This document shows positions 41,663 through 50,905 of a stretch of DNA of 64,000 nt, in pieces (within the stretch, counting starts at the first letter, position 1; every line of letters begins with the position of its first letter). Location of the stretch: contig CAVRJN010000007.1 in assembly GCA_963721585.1 (NCBI GenBank), positions 248,001 through 312,000 of the forward strand, given 5' to 3'. A program made the translations under genes and the position numbers. This DNA comes from Bog-473 sp963721585 (GTDB lineage: Bacteria; Actinomycetota; Acidimicrobiia; Acidimicrobiales; RAAP-2). The notes under the pieces are model-generated. The model was not told the origin of the DNA. It worked only from the letters and a program-made list of their open reading frames with translations, and searched no databases.

Positions 41663-43308
41663 GCGGCCACCATTGTCCTCGGCGCGTCAACGGTGCTCTG
41701 ACCGACGGCCCCCATGCCTCCGGGCTGGCGGTCGAACCAGCGACCGAGCACGTACCCGGGGACGGCGGCGATGAGCACCATGACGCCGGCATAGGGCGCC
41801 GCCTGGCCGTACGACACGTTCGACTGGTAGGCCCAGAACTGGGTGGCCAGCGTCTCCACATTGGTCGGATGGAGGACGAGCGTGGCCGTGAGCTCGGTCG
41901 CGGTCTCCAAGAAGACGAGGGCGAAGGCGGCGAGGAGGCCCGGGGCCACCAGGGGCAGAGTGATCCGCCACAGCACGGAGCGCCGGCTGACGCCCAGCGA
42001 GCCCCCCACCTCTTCGAGTCCGACCGGCGCACGCGCCACCGCGGCGCGTACCGACACGACCGCCAGCGGGAAGAACATGATGGCGTAGGCGACCACCAGG
42101 AGCGGGCTGGTTTGGTAGAAGCGACCCTGGAGGAAATGCTCGGTCACATAGGTCAGGCTCAGCGCGATGACCAGGCCGGGTACAGCGAGGACGATCAAGT
42201 TGGATCGCTCCAGGCTGAAGACCTTGCGACACGGGAAACGCACCGAGAGGAGGGCAATGGGCAGTGCCGCGACTGTCGCGACAATCCCCGCCGCGGCCGC
42301 GTACCCGAAAGTGTTCAGCGTCGCATCGGGGAGAGACGACGCGGCCGGCAGCGTGCTACTCCCCCCCTCGACGATCAAGTAGACGATGGCTCCCACTGGG
42401 ACGCCGAGCGCCAGCGCGACGAGGAGTCCGAGGCCGGCGAACGCGACCGGTCGCAACCGACCCAGCGGGAGCGGACGCAGCTGTCGTGCGGCGCCCGCGC
42501 CCAGGCGCGACGTCCGGCCCCGACCTCGCGCGGTGCCCTCGCTCGCGAGCAGCAGCGCGCCCAGGACGACGAGGATCAGCGAGAGCGCACACGCGGCCGG
42601 CGTGTTGAAGCCGACCTGGAATTCGTTGTAGATCTCGGTCGTGAGGGTCTGGTAGCCCAGGATCTCGAAGGCGCCGAACTCGGCCAGCACGACCAAACCG
42701 ACAAGGATCGCTCCTCCGAAGATGGCGAGCCGCGCCTGGCCGACCGTGACTGTCCAGAAGGTCCGCATCCGGCCGAGCCCAAGGCTGCGCGCCACCTCCT
42801 CCTGGGCCGGATCCGCCGCTCGGAGGCTGGCGGCCACCGGTAGGAAGACCAAGGGGTAGACGGCCAAGGTCATGACCAGCACCGCAGCCCAGAACCCGCC
42901 GATACCGGGGAAGACGGCCCTCCACCCGAAGCTCACCACGAAATCGGGGATGCCAAGTGGGATCACGACGAGGATGGCGAGAAAACGGCGGCACGGAACG
43001 TCCGTCCGCTCCACGAACCAGGCGGCGAGCGTCCCGACGGTGGCGCTCAGCGCAACGACCACCGCCACCAGCGAGACGGTGTTCCAGATCAGGGTGGCCG
43101 TGAGACTCCGGAACAGGAGCTGGTGCAACTGGGCCCATCCGACCTGAACGGCCTGGACGACCAGGAAGACCAGCGGCAGCACCACCACCACCGACACGAG
43201 CACGGCTCCGACCGTGAGGACCGGAGGCAACCGGCGCCGTCGCTCGCGACGACCGTGACCAGCGACGCCGGCTGTCACGGCAGTCGGGCCCCCTGCCCCC
43301 ACGTCCAT
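41659..43308 (-). CDS. fbpB: iron(III) ABC transporter permease, FbpB-like
   Basis: A 549-aa inner-membrane protein with about twelve helices and two ABC-permease modules. The EAA-type loops are seen as AQEEVARSLGLGRMRTFWTVTV in the first half and LEEVGGSLGVSRRSVLWRITLPL in the second. This fused layout is typical of ferric iron and thiamine permeases; the IdeR box upstream favours iron. The start ATG 43308 lies about 30 nt after the predicted transcription start. It is the first gene of the transporter pair. Confidence 0.9.
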   Translation of the reverse strand: MDVGAGGPTAVTAGVAGHGRRERRRRLPPVLTVGAVLVSVVVVLPLVFLVVQAVQVGWAQLHQLLFRSLTATLIWNTVSLVAVVVALSATVGTLAAWFVERTDVPCRRFLAILVVIPLGIPDFVVSFGWRAVFPGIGGFWAAVLVMTLAVYPLVFLPVAASLRAADPAQEEVARSLGLGRMRTFWTVTVGQARLAIFGGAILVGLVVLAEFGAFEILGYQTLTTEIYNEFQVGFNTPAACALSLILVVLGALLLASEGTARGRGRTSRLGAGAARQLRPLPLGRLRPVAFAGLGLLVALALGVPVGAIVYLIVEGGSSTLPAASSLPDATLNTFGYAAAAGIVATVAALPIALLSVRFPCRKVFSLERSNLIVLAVPGLVIALSLTYVTEHFLQGRFYQTSPLLVVAYAIMFFPLAVVSVRAAVARAPVGLEEVGGSLGVSRRSVLWRITLPLVAPGLLAAFALVFLETATELTATLVLHPTNVETLATQFWAYQSNVSYGQAAPYAGVMVLIAAVPGYVLGRWFDRQPGGMGAVGQSTVDAPRTMVAA

Positions 43309-43346
43309 CGCATCGTGTCCCCCGCCTTCCGAGTCGGGCCCTTATC

Positions 43347-43365
43347 TTAGGTAAGCCTAACTTTA
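43347..43365. promoter_or_regulatory. IdeR/DtxR iron box
   Basis: TTAGGTAAGCCTAACTTTA follows the 19-bp IdeR/DtxR consensus TTAGGTTAGSCTAACCTAA with only a few mismatches. It overlaps a minus-strand TAAGAT (-10, 43344-43349), so iron-loaded repressor would block fbpB-fbpC transcription. It is 38 bp from the fbpB start. Confidence 0.85.
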
Positions 43366-43402
43366 CGAACCCTGGAGCGACCCGGTCAAGCCATGACGGA
43401 AC

Positions 43403-44236
43403 TCACGATGGCGTCGGGCCACCCCCGGCCAGGTCCGCCCTGCCCTCCAAAGGGCTCGACGGTTCGGCATGGAAGCGAACGGGAATACGGCCCGCTCTGC
43501 GGGCCTCGGCGCCGGCTTCGACGGCCAACCGCATGGCCCGCGCCATGGCCGCCGGATCGTGCGCCCGATTGACCGCCGTCGCCACCATGACCCCGTCACA
43601 GCCCAACTCCATGGCCAGGGCCGCGTCCGAGGCCGTGCCGATGCCGGCGTCCAGGATCACCGGGATGTCGACGGCTTCGCGCAGCAACGCGATGTTGTGC
43701 GGGTTGCGGATGCCCAACCCGCTGCCAATCGGCGAGCCGAGTGGCATGACCGCCGCGCAGCCGACTTGTTGCAGGCGGAAGGCCAGGACTGGATCGTCGG
43801 TCGTGTACGGCAGCACCACGAACCCGTCCTCGGCCAGCTGTTCGGCCGCCGCCAGCAGTTCGACCGCATCGGGAAGCAGGGTGCGGTCGTTCCCTATCAC
43901 CTCCAACTTGACCCAGTCGGTGCCAAAGGCTTCCCGCGCCATTTTGGCGGTGAGCACCGCCTCTGACGCCGTGGCACAGCCGGCCGTGTTGGGCAGCACC
44001 CGCACGCCGTGGCCATGCAGCAAGGACAGAAGCGAGCCCTGGCCTGCCGCGTCGACCCGCCTGACGGCAACCGTCGCCATGGCGGTTCCCGATGCGCGGA
44101 GTGCGGCCCCCAGCACCTCGAGGCTGGTCATACCGCCGGTACCGAGAATCAGCCGTGAGCCCAGCACGTCACCGGCGATGCACAGGCAGCTCTCGGGTGG
44201 GGTGGCCGTCGTTGGACCGGCGTCGTTGCGGGTCAC
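43403..44236 (-). CDS. thiG: thiazole synthase
   Basis: A 277-aa ThiG. It forms the thiazole phosphate of thiamine from 1-deoxyxylulose 5-phosphate, ThiS thiocarboxylate and dehydroglycine. The Schiff-base lysine is K110 in TDWVKLEVIGND; other landmarks are LPNTAGCATASEA, MPLGSPIGSGLGI and ILDAGIGTASDAALAMELG. GTG 44236 is chosen because minus-strand TATCGT lies 6 nt upstream; the frame stays open beyond it into thiD. thiS and thiO are not next to it. It is divergent from thiD across 38 bp. Confidence 0.95.
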   Translation of the reverse strand: MTRNDAGPTTATPPESCLCIAGDVLGSRLILGTGGMTSLEVLGAALRASGTAMATVAVRRVDAAGQGSLLSLLHGHGVRVLPNTAGCATASEAVLTAKMAREAFGTDWVKLEVIGNDRTLLPDAVELLAAAEQLAEDGFVVLPYTTDDPVLAFRLQQVGCAAVMPLGSPIGSGLGIRNPHNIALLREAVDIPVILDAGIGTASDAALAMELGCDGVMVATAVNRAHDPAAMARAMRLAVEAGAEARRAGRIPVRFHAEPSSPLEGRADLAGGGPTPS

Positions 44237-44242
44237 CGGACG

Positions 44243-44268
44243 ACGATACCCCGGTGCCCGCCTATGGT
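44243..44268. promoter_or_regulatory. back-to-back -10 elements of thiG and thiD
   Basis: Minus-strand TATCGT (44243-44248) lies 6 nt before the thiG GTG; plus-strand TATGGT (44263-44268) lies 6 nt before the thiD GTG. The whole intergenic region is 38 bp, too short for a TPP riboswitch, and any -35 of either gene must fall in or beyond the other's -10. Confidence 0.55.
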
Positions 44269-44274
44269 GGCTCG

Positions 44275-45093
44275 GTGCCGGACACGACACCGCCCACGGC
44301 GTTGACCATCGCCGGCTCCGACTCGGGCGGGGGTGCCGGCGCACAGGCCGACCTCAAGACCTTTGCCGCATTGCGGGTGCACGGCACTTGCGCCATCACC
44401 GCGGTGACCGCACAGAATACGGCCGAGGTGCGGGGCGTCGTGGCCCTGGAGCCCGCGTTTGTGCGACAACAGGTCGAGACCGTGCTCGACGACTTTGCCA
44501 TTAGCAGCGTCAAGACGGGGATGCTGGCGACGGCCGCGACCGTCGCGGTAGTGGCCGACCTGGCCGCACGCGGCCTGCTCCCCCGCTTGGTGGTCGACCC
44601 GGTCCTGGTTTCGTCCACGGGGCACCGCCTCCTGGAGCCCGCCGGCGTCGCGGCCTATCTGCAGCAGCTCCTCCCCCACGCATTGGTGGTCACGCCGAAC
44701 CTGCGCGAGGCGGCCGTACTCGGCGACACGGAACTCGAATCGCTCCGGCCACTCGAGGCGCGCGTCGCCGTGGCCGAGCGGATCAGGGCCACCGGCGCCC
44801 GCTACGTGGTGGTGAAGGGCGGGCACCTCACCGATTCGGCCGACGACGTGGTGGCAGGACCCGATGGGATCGTCGTGCTGCCCGGACAGCGGGTGGAGAC
44901 GGGGAACGATCACGGCACCGGCTGTTCCCTCTCAGCCGCCATCGCCGCCCACCTGGCCAGGGGCGCGACCGTGTCCGAGGCGATCACGCAGGCCAAACTC
45001 TTCGTAGCGCGGGCACTCGCGGGCGGCGCCGCCTGGCAGCTTGGCTCCGGGCATGGCCCCCTCGACCATTTCGGGTGGTCCGGAGCGTCGTAG
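44275..45093 (+). CDS. thiD: hydroxymethylpyrimidine/phosphomethylpyrimidine kinase
   Basis: A 272-aa ribokinase-fold enzyme that phosphorylates HMP and HMP-phosphate for thiamine synthesis. It opens TALTIAGSDSGGGAGAQADL, the family signature, has SSVKTGMLATAATVAVVAD and VVDPVLVSSTGHRLL, and ends with the anion hole and base in NDHGTGCSLSAAIAAHLARG. The start GTG 44275 is supported by TATGGT 6 nt upstream. It is divergent from thiG. Confidence 0.95.
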   Translation: MPDTTPPTALTIAGSDSGGGAGAQADLKTFAALRVHGTCAITAVTAQNTAEVRGVVALEPAFVRQQVETVLDDFAISSVKTGMLATAATVAVVADLAARGLLPRLVVDPVLVSSTGHRLLEPAGVAAYLQQLLPHALVVTPNLREAAVLGDTELESLRPLEARVAVAERIRATGARYVVVKGGHLTDSADDVVAGPDGIVVLPGQRVETGNDHGTGCSLSAAIAAHLARGATVSEAITQAKLFVARALAGGAAWQLGSGHGPLDHFGWSGAS

Positions 45094-45106
45094 GCTTTGA
45101 GGGGCC

Positions 45107-45751
45107 ATGACTCTGCACGACACCGACATGGAGTTCAGGGATGGCGGGGGCGAGGCACCCGCGCCGCAGCGACCCCCTGTGCCCGGGGGAATCTCCATGC
45201 GGCCGGCCATGATCGTGTTCGGCCTGGCCGCGCTGATCCTGGTGGTCTTCGTCACCATCGCCATCGTCACCTCACAGACCCCGGCCCCTGTCAGGCGCTC
45301 CGGCGCCGCCGTCGGCGTGCCCGGGGTCACTCTGCGAGCAGTACCGGCGGCCGGGTTGCTGTCGCCGATCGTGACCGGCGGGGACCCGCCCAACAACATT
45401 CTCAATGCTGTTTCCGTGCCTGTGGGCTCGGTTCGGGTCTCGCACGAGAACAACACAGCGGGGGCCGGCCAGTACGACGAGCAGGTGACCTTCCGCTCCG
45501 CCAACTCGCAGGCGGCACTCCTGGCCTTCTTCGCCGCCGACATGAAGCTCCAGGGTTGGCAGCTTTCCAGCCAGGGCGCGGCGAGAAACGACCCGCATGC
45601 CCTCGAGGTCCTCGGCAAGCTGGCGGGCTCGGACGGTTACTACTGGGACATGGGTGCCACCGTCGACGCGACGACCTTCAGCCCTGGTGGCCCCGCCCGT
45701 GGGAACACAGACTTCACGGTGCGGCTCTACCAGGAAAGCGATTCCCAATAG
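45107..45751 (+). CDS. hypothetical single-pass membrane protein
   Basis: A 214-aa protein with a short cytosolic N-terminus, one membrane helix (about 34-55, MIVFGLAALILVVFVTIAIV) and an external domain. The domain has HENNTAGAGQYDEQVTFRSA, AFFAADMKLQGWQLSSQG and GYYWDMGATVDATTF, reminiscent of compact alpha-beta envelope domains, but I do not recognise a family. ATG 45107 follows a TAGGCT by 10 nt and a GAGGGG by 3 nt, so either a short leader or none. It is 13 bp after thiD and may be read with it. Confidence 0.65.
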   Translation: MTLHDTDMEFRDGGGEAPAPQRPPVPGGISMRPAMIVFGLAALILVVFVTIAIVTSQTPAPVRRSGAAVGVPGVTLRAVPAAGLLSPIVTGGDPPNNILNAVSVPVGSVRVSHENNTAGAGQYDEQVTFRSANSQAALLAFFAADMKLQGWQLSSQGAARNDPHALEVLGKLAGSDGYYWDMGATVDATTFSPGGPARGNTDFTVRLYQESDSQ

Positions 45752-45781
45752 GCGCGCGGCACAGCTGGCCGGCCGCGGCGA

Positions 45782-47179
45782 TCAGTTCGACGCGGCCCCG
45801 ACGACCACGTCCTTCGTTTCGGCGCCAAGCATGTCCGACTGCGGGGTCGGCTCGGCCAGCAGGTAGGCCCACACGAAGAAGTTGATCGGGTACAGGAGAT
45901 AACCCACCCGCGGGTCCGGGGCGAGCAGGATGAGAGCCGACATCACGACACCGGCGATCATGCAGACCTCGGAAGCGGTGCGCGGCGTATGCCGGTAGAG
46001 GTGACGCGCCAGGAGCACCGCAAGCACGATCCCGACGGCCAGTGGCAACGCCCGGCTCAGCGACGGGAACTCGCTCACCAACACGTGACCGGGCAACGCG
46101 CTGGCAGCCGTCGTCGGGATTTTGCTCAATCCGAGCGGGAAGAGGATGACGTCGTCGATGAGGGCGAACGGGCCACGCAGGGCGAAGGGGAAGATCGTCG
46201 GGACAGCGACGACGATCATCCCGGCGAGCATGGAGAGTGGTCGGCGTTCGCCGTCGCGCCCACGTGCCGCGAACAGCGCCAACACGGCCAACGGCCACGC
46301 GGTGAACTTCATGGCCGAGGCGATGCCGAAGACGACGCCCGATGCAAATGGTCTCTGGCGCTGCGCCAGCACAATGGCCAAGAGAAGGAACCCCACGACA
46401 GGGATGTCGTCGCCTCCGGTGGCCAGCGGCAACGAGGCCAGGGGGAGGATGATGAGCGCCTGGATGGCCCGGATCTTTCGTCGCCCGTCGGCCCGGCAGA
46501 GGTACAGCGCGACGGCGGCCACGGCAAGAGTCGACAGGCAGAAGAAGATCCGCGCATCACTGAGTCCGTTGTTCGGCCAGATCTCGCTCGGAATGCCGGC
46601 GACGGCCATGACCGGAAGGTAGGGCAGGAAACCTTCGAAGTCCGGCTGGCCAGGGGGGTGGTACTTGACGGCATGGTGGAGGCGCACCGGAACGACGTAG
46701 GGGTCCGTACCGTGCACGAGGTCCTGCCCTCCGACCTCGACGGTCACGACCTCCGGCTGCTGGTGGGATCCGGCGACGCCGTCGAAGCGCCACAGGATCT
46801 CGAAGCCCAGCGGAATGGCCAGCGCACCGGCGAACACGCATACCGCCACCACAATGCGGGTCAGCCAGGCCCGCCGGTGCTGGCGCTTCGTCAGTGCACC
46901 CCCCGGCTGTCGCCGGCGGGTGCGGCGCACAGCTCCGGCCAGCACCGCCGAGGCCACAGCACCGAAGACGAACGGGAGCAACGCCATGCGTCCCCACACC
47001 TGGTAGAGGGCGTTCGTCGACGTGTAGATGGTGAGGAGTGCAAACAGCGCGCTGATCCCGTACAGCAGTGCGTCCCCTACCTCAGGGGAGATCCGCTTTA
47101 TGCGCCCCCAGACGCGCCAGCACAAGTCGCTGAGCTGGGCGGTCGAGGTCGGGATGGTGATCGTGGAGTCAGTCGGCAT
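45782..47179 (-). CDS. polytopic membrane protein, DUF2029/GT87-like
   Basis: A 465-aa protein with about ten or more hydrophobic helices. The loop after the third helix carries GQDLVHGTDPYVVPVRLHH and FEGFLPYLPVMAVAG, similar in layout to GT-C mannosyl- or arabinosyltransferases (DUF2029), where an acidic loop residue is catalytic. Features such as GIASAMKFTAWPLAVLALFA fit that group. The lipid-linked donor and acceptor are unknown. No strong ribosome site is seen before ATG 47179. It is convergent with the preceding plus-strand gene. Confidence 0.7.
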   Translation of the reverse strand: MPTDSTITIPTSTAQLSDLCWRVWGRIKRISPEVGDALLYGISALFALLTIYTSTNALYQVWGRMALLPFVFGAVASAVLAGAVRRTRRRQPGGALTKRQHRRAWLTRIVVAVCVFAGALAIPLGFEILWRFDGVAGSHQQPEVVTVEVGGQDLVHGTDPYVVPVRLHHAVKYHPPGQPDFEGFLPYLPVMAVAGIPSEIWPNNGLSDARIFFCLSTLAVAAVALYLCRADGRRKIRAIQALIILPLASLPLATGGDDIPVVGFLLLAIVLAQRQRPFASGVVFGIASAMKFTAWPLAVLALFAARGRDGERRPLSMLAGMIVVAVPTIFPFALRGPFALIDDVILFPLGLSKIPTTAASALPGHVLVSEFPSLSRALPLAVGIVLAVLLARHLYRHTPRTASEVCMIAGVVMSALILLAPDPRVGYLLYPINFFVWAYLLAEPTPQSDMLGAETKDVVVGAASN

Positions 47180-47237
47180 GGCGTCTCAAAAGCCTCGCAC
47201 ACAGGCGGAGACGTGGAAGGGAGCCCCCCGGGTGATC

Positions 47238-49212
47238 CTAGAGCTGCAGTGCGCGTCGGTAGAACGACACCTCAGCCTCCAAGCATGCGGTCAACGTGTC
47301 CGCCCGGCGGAAGCCATGCCCCTCCCCCTCGAAGAACTCCAGGTCGCAGGGGATTCCTGCGACATTGAGCGCGCTGCGCATCCCTTCCGCCTGTGCCGGC
47401 GGCACCACCGGGTCCTCGGTTCCCTGGAGCAGGAGTACCGCACCCTGCATGGAGTGCGCGCGGTGGATGGGTGAGCGCTCCTCGTAGAGCCGGCGCGAGC
47501 CCGGCAGCGGCCCGATCAGCCGATCGGTGTAGTGGGCCTCGAAATCGTGTGTGGTTGCCGAGAGCCCCAGCAGGTCGGTGACCCCGTACCACGAGACGCA
47601 GGCCGCGAACCCCTCCCCTGCCGCCAACGCATTGAGGGCCGTCATGCCACCGGCGCTGCCGCCCCGGATGGCCATCCGCTGCGCATCGACCTCCCCGCGC
47701 CCCGCCAGGTGCAGCGCAGCGTCGAGGCAATCCTCTGCATCGGCGACGCCCCACTGCCCCCACAGCGCGCAGCGGTAGTCCCGCCCGTACCCCGAACTCC
47801 CCGTGTAGTCGACGCAGGCCACGGCGAAGCCGCGGGTGGTGAAGAATTGGAGCGTCGGGTCGAACCCCGCTTGGCAGGACGATGTCGGGCCGCCGTGGCA
47901 CCAGGTCACCAACGGGGGTGCGCTTCCCGGCGGTCCTTCCGTCCTGCGCAGCGTGGGGCGGAACAAGGTGCCGTGCACGGGGCGCCCTGTCCGCCCCGTC
48001 AGGCCGAAGGGCTCCCCGACGGCCACGTCGCCACGATCGAGTGTGACGCCGGCCCGGGGACGCAGCGGCTGTGCGCCCCCATCCGGGGTCCACACCCAGA
48101 CCGTGGACGGCGCGTCAGGCGTGCTGCCTATCAGGGCCAGCCCGTCCCCGTGCGCGCACAGCCCGGCGATGGAGACACACGGTTGCACGAGTTCCGGCGG
48201 GGACGCCGCGTCGCCTCGGGCATGCAACGACACGAGAGCATCCCGACCCGTCGTCGTCATTCGGGCCACGATGGTCCCGTCGGTCATCTCCGCCATGGTC
48301 TGCTGGCCGAGTACCCAGTCGGGCCCGTGGAACTCGGCCTCGCAGCTGGTAATCGGTGCGCACTCCGCCTCCGCCCCTCCCGATGCGGACTGCAGGTAGG
48401 GCTGCCACCAACCGCGGCGATCCGAGACGAACCGCAACGCCCCGTCGCTGTTCCAGGCGGGCTGGCCGACCGACTCCGCCTCGCCCCCCGCGACGCGGTG
48501 TGCCGGCCCTACCGCCTGCAGTGCGTCGTGTCCGTGCCGAGCGCAGGCAACCCGCTCAAGAGGCTGGACCACGACGGTCGAGGCGTCCCATGGCATGTCC
48601 GGATGGTCCCAGGCCACCACGGCGAGCCGGTCGCCGGCCGGATGCGGCCGCGGGGTGCCGAAGAAGTCGTGCCCGTCGAGCAGCGTGGTTTCGCACGGCG
48701 GCGCAGCGTGCGTCGACAGGGCGACCACGCGGCGGCGCGGCCGGGCCGATCCTTCGTAGTGGATCTCGCGCACCGCCAGCACCCACTCGCCGTCCGCAGT
48801 GGCACTCAAGCCGCCGTGGCGGTGGATCTCCCCCGCAGGGGCCGTCGCGCTCAAGGCGACCGGTGCAACCCCACGGGCCAGGGGGGCTCCGGCACCGTCG
48901 CAGAACCACACTCGCTGGTCCCCCTGGTCCACATAGGAGAAGGCGCCGGAGGACCGCCCCGGCACGAGGCAGAACGCGCCCCCGCCGTACTCGTTGACCC
49001 TGCTGCGGATGCTCACCCCCTTCGGCGAGTGGTCGGATACGCCCCGGGCATCGGCACGCACGGCCACCGTCCGTCCCGTCTCCGGGCGGGACTCGAGCCA
49101 GTACGACCGCGTCACCGTCGGAGCACAGCTCCGACAGTGAGACCTTGGCTCGGGCCACGTCGCCTGCCGTGAGCGGCGAGGTCCACTCCCCATACCCTGC
49201 GATCGTGGTCAC
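47238..49212 (-). CDS. S9-family prolyl oligopeptidase-like peptidase, apparent frameshift near 49104
   Basis: The main frame encodes a beta-propeller (ALSATADGEWVLAVREIHYEG) and an alpha/beta hydrolase domain with Ser in AIRGGSAGGMTAL, Asp in LLQGTEDPVVPP and His in FEGEGHGFR. The natural N-terminus, VTTIAGYGEWTSPLTAGDVA to LSELCSDGDAV, lies in another frame, and family continuity needs one base removed at about 49104-49107 to give DAVYWLESRP. The repaired protein would be 657 aa, normal for the family. The start GTG 49212 is backed by minus-strand TACGTT 6 nt upstream. Real decay or a sequence error are both possible. Confidence 0.78.
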
Positions 49213-49279
49213 TGTCCGAACGTACCCGTTGCAACGGCAGGGACCAGAAGACAACGGCACCGCCCTCTACAGTGAGCCC

Positions 49280-50300
49280 GTGCGTTTCCCGGCCTATCTG
49301 CTTTCCAAGGCGGGGGCGGTCATCCGACCTGCGGTGGTCGAGTTGTCCGATACCGACCTCCCCGAAGGCGAGGTCCTCGTCCGGGTGGAGTGGTCCGCCA
49401 TCAACTTCAAGGACGCCATGGTCACCCGGCCCGGGAACCGCGTGGCGCGGGTCTTCCCGCTCGTGCCCGGGGTGGAGCTGACGGGCACCGTCGAGGAGAG
49501 CACGAGCTCTGAGTTCACACCCGGACAGCGGGTCCTCGTCCAGGGCTACGACCTCGGCGTGGACCGGCACGGCGGCTTCGCCGCCTATCGCGCGGGTACC
49601 GGCCGACTGGGTCGTACCCCTGCCCGACGCCCTGACATGCCGCACGGCCGCCATCATCGGCCTGGCCGGCTGCACCGCACTGTTGTCACTGCGCAGTCTC
49701 GTGCATCACGGCACGACACCCGGGGACGGGTCCATCCTGGTCACCGGTGCATCCGGTGGCGTTGGAAGTGCCGCCGTGGCCATGCTGGCGCATGCCGGCT
49801 TCGAGGTCGTGGCCTCCTCGGGCAAGACGACCGAACACGACTACCTCAAGGAACTGGGCGCCAGCCGCGTGGTGGGACGTGAGTTCACCGAGGACGACGG
49901 TCGGGCTCTGGGCCCCCAACTCTGGGCCGGCGTCGTGGACTGCGTGGGCGGGAGGGCGCTGGCCGAAGCACTCCGCACCGTTCGCTACGGCGGCGCCGTG
50001 GCGGCCAGCGGGCTGACCGGAGGCAACGATCTGGCGACAACGGTCTATCCGTTCATTGTGCGCGGAGTGGCCCTGTTGGGGATCGACACCGTGTCCACGC
50101 CCATCGAGCAGCGCCGCCAGCTCTGGACCGAGATGGCCGACGCCTTCCCGCTGCAGCACTGCGAGGAGATGGTGAACGAGGAGATCGGGCTGGACGGGCT
50201 GACCGTGGCGCTCGACCGTGTACTCGACGCCGCCGTGCGAGGCCGGATCCTCGTCAGCCCGGGGCTGCACGCCTCGTCCGACGATCAGGAGCCGGCGTAG
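49280..50300 (+). CDS. AcuI/YhdH-like NADPH quinone (acrylyl-CoA) reductase, apparent frameshift near 49589
   Basis: Frame one starts at GTG 49280 with SDTDLPEGEVLVRVEWSAIN and GQRVLVQGYDLGVDRHGGFA; frame two continues with RVPADWVVPLPDAL, then VTGASGGVGSAAVAMLAHAG (NADPH loop) and LGASRVVGREFTE. One extra base in the stretch TATCGCGCGGGTA (49586-49598) accounts for the break; without it the family wording YARVPADW appears and the protein is 339 aa, the usual length. TACAGT lies 6 nt before the start. The family reduces acrylyl-CoA or quinones. The 3' end overlaps the convergent lipoprotein gene by 16 bp. Confidence 0.78.
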
Positions 50301-50905
50301 ACGGGCGAGACCCTGAGCGTCCCGTTGTTGCACGGCCCGATCGCCAGCTGGAACGTCGACGAGGCCGTGGCTGACCCGGGCATTATCACGGAGGCGGACT
50401 CCGAAGTCGGGCAGGTCGTCTGCGAGCCGACCGGCACGTCGGAGTACTCGTAGGCAAACTGCGCCGAGGACGACGGCGCCACCGTCACCAAGGACGGGGG
50501 GGCATTGGCTGCGGTCGAGACCGTGACCGACAGACCGTCGACGATCGTCACGGTGAGCGGCGCACCGCTCCCGGACAGGAGTGCCACCGTGGGGTAGCCG
50601 TTGGCCGTGCACGACGACGTCCCCGTATTGGTGACGGTGATCACACCGGTGATGGTCCCCGCCGCCCCTTGACCCTGGCCGGGTGAGGCGGTGATGTGCG
50701 TACAGGCGGTCGAGGTCGCCGACGTCGACGTCGACGTCGTGGTCGAGGCCGCAGTCGTCGTCGTGGTCGGCGACGACGTGGTCGTCGATGTCGCGGCGCG
50801 CGTCGTCGTCGTGACCTTCTTGGGGGTGCTCGGGCTGCTGCCGCACGCCGCGAGGATGCACCCGGCGCCCGCGACGAGCGCGAGCGCCCAACGGCGGCGC
50901 GTCAC
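50285..50905 (-). CDS. lipoprotein with DUF4232-like domain
   Basis: A 206-aa lipoprotein. The signal peptide begins VTRRRW, has a short hydrophobic core and a lipobox ILAAC with Cys21. A Thr/Ser-rich spacer (about 28-66) leads to a beta-sandwich (GTITGVITVTNTGTSSCTANGYP, SVTVSTAANAPPSLVTVAPS) like the DUF4232 domain of actinobacterial secreted proteins. Function unknown. GTG 50905 overlaps the stop of the bifunctional nuclease gene (GTGA), so it belongs to that transcript. Confidence 0.8.
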   Translation of the reverse strand: MTRRRWALALVAGAGCILAACGSSPSTPKKVTTTTRAATSTTTSSPTTTTTAASTTTSTSTSATSTACTHITASPGQGQGAAGTITGVITVTNTGTSSCTANGYPTVALLSGSGAPLTVTIVDGLSVTVSTAANAPPSLVTVAPSSSAQFAYEYSDVPVGSQTTCPTSESASVIMPGSATASSTFQLAIGPCNNGTLRVSPVYAGS

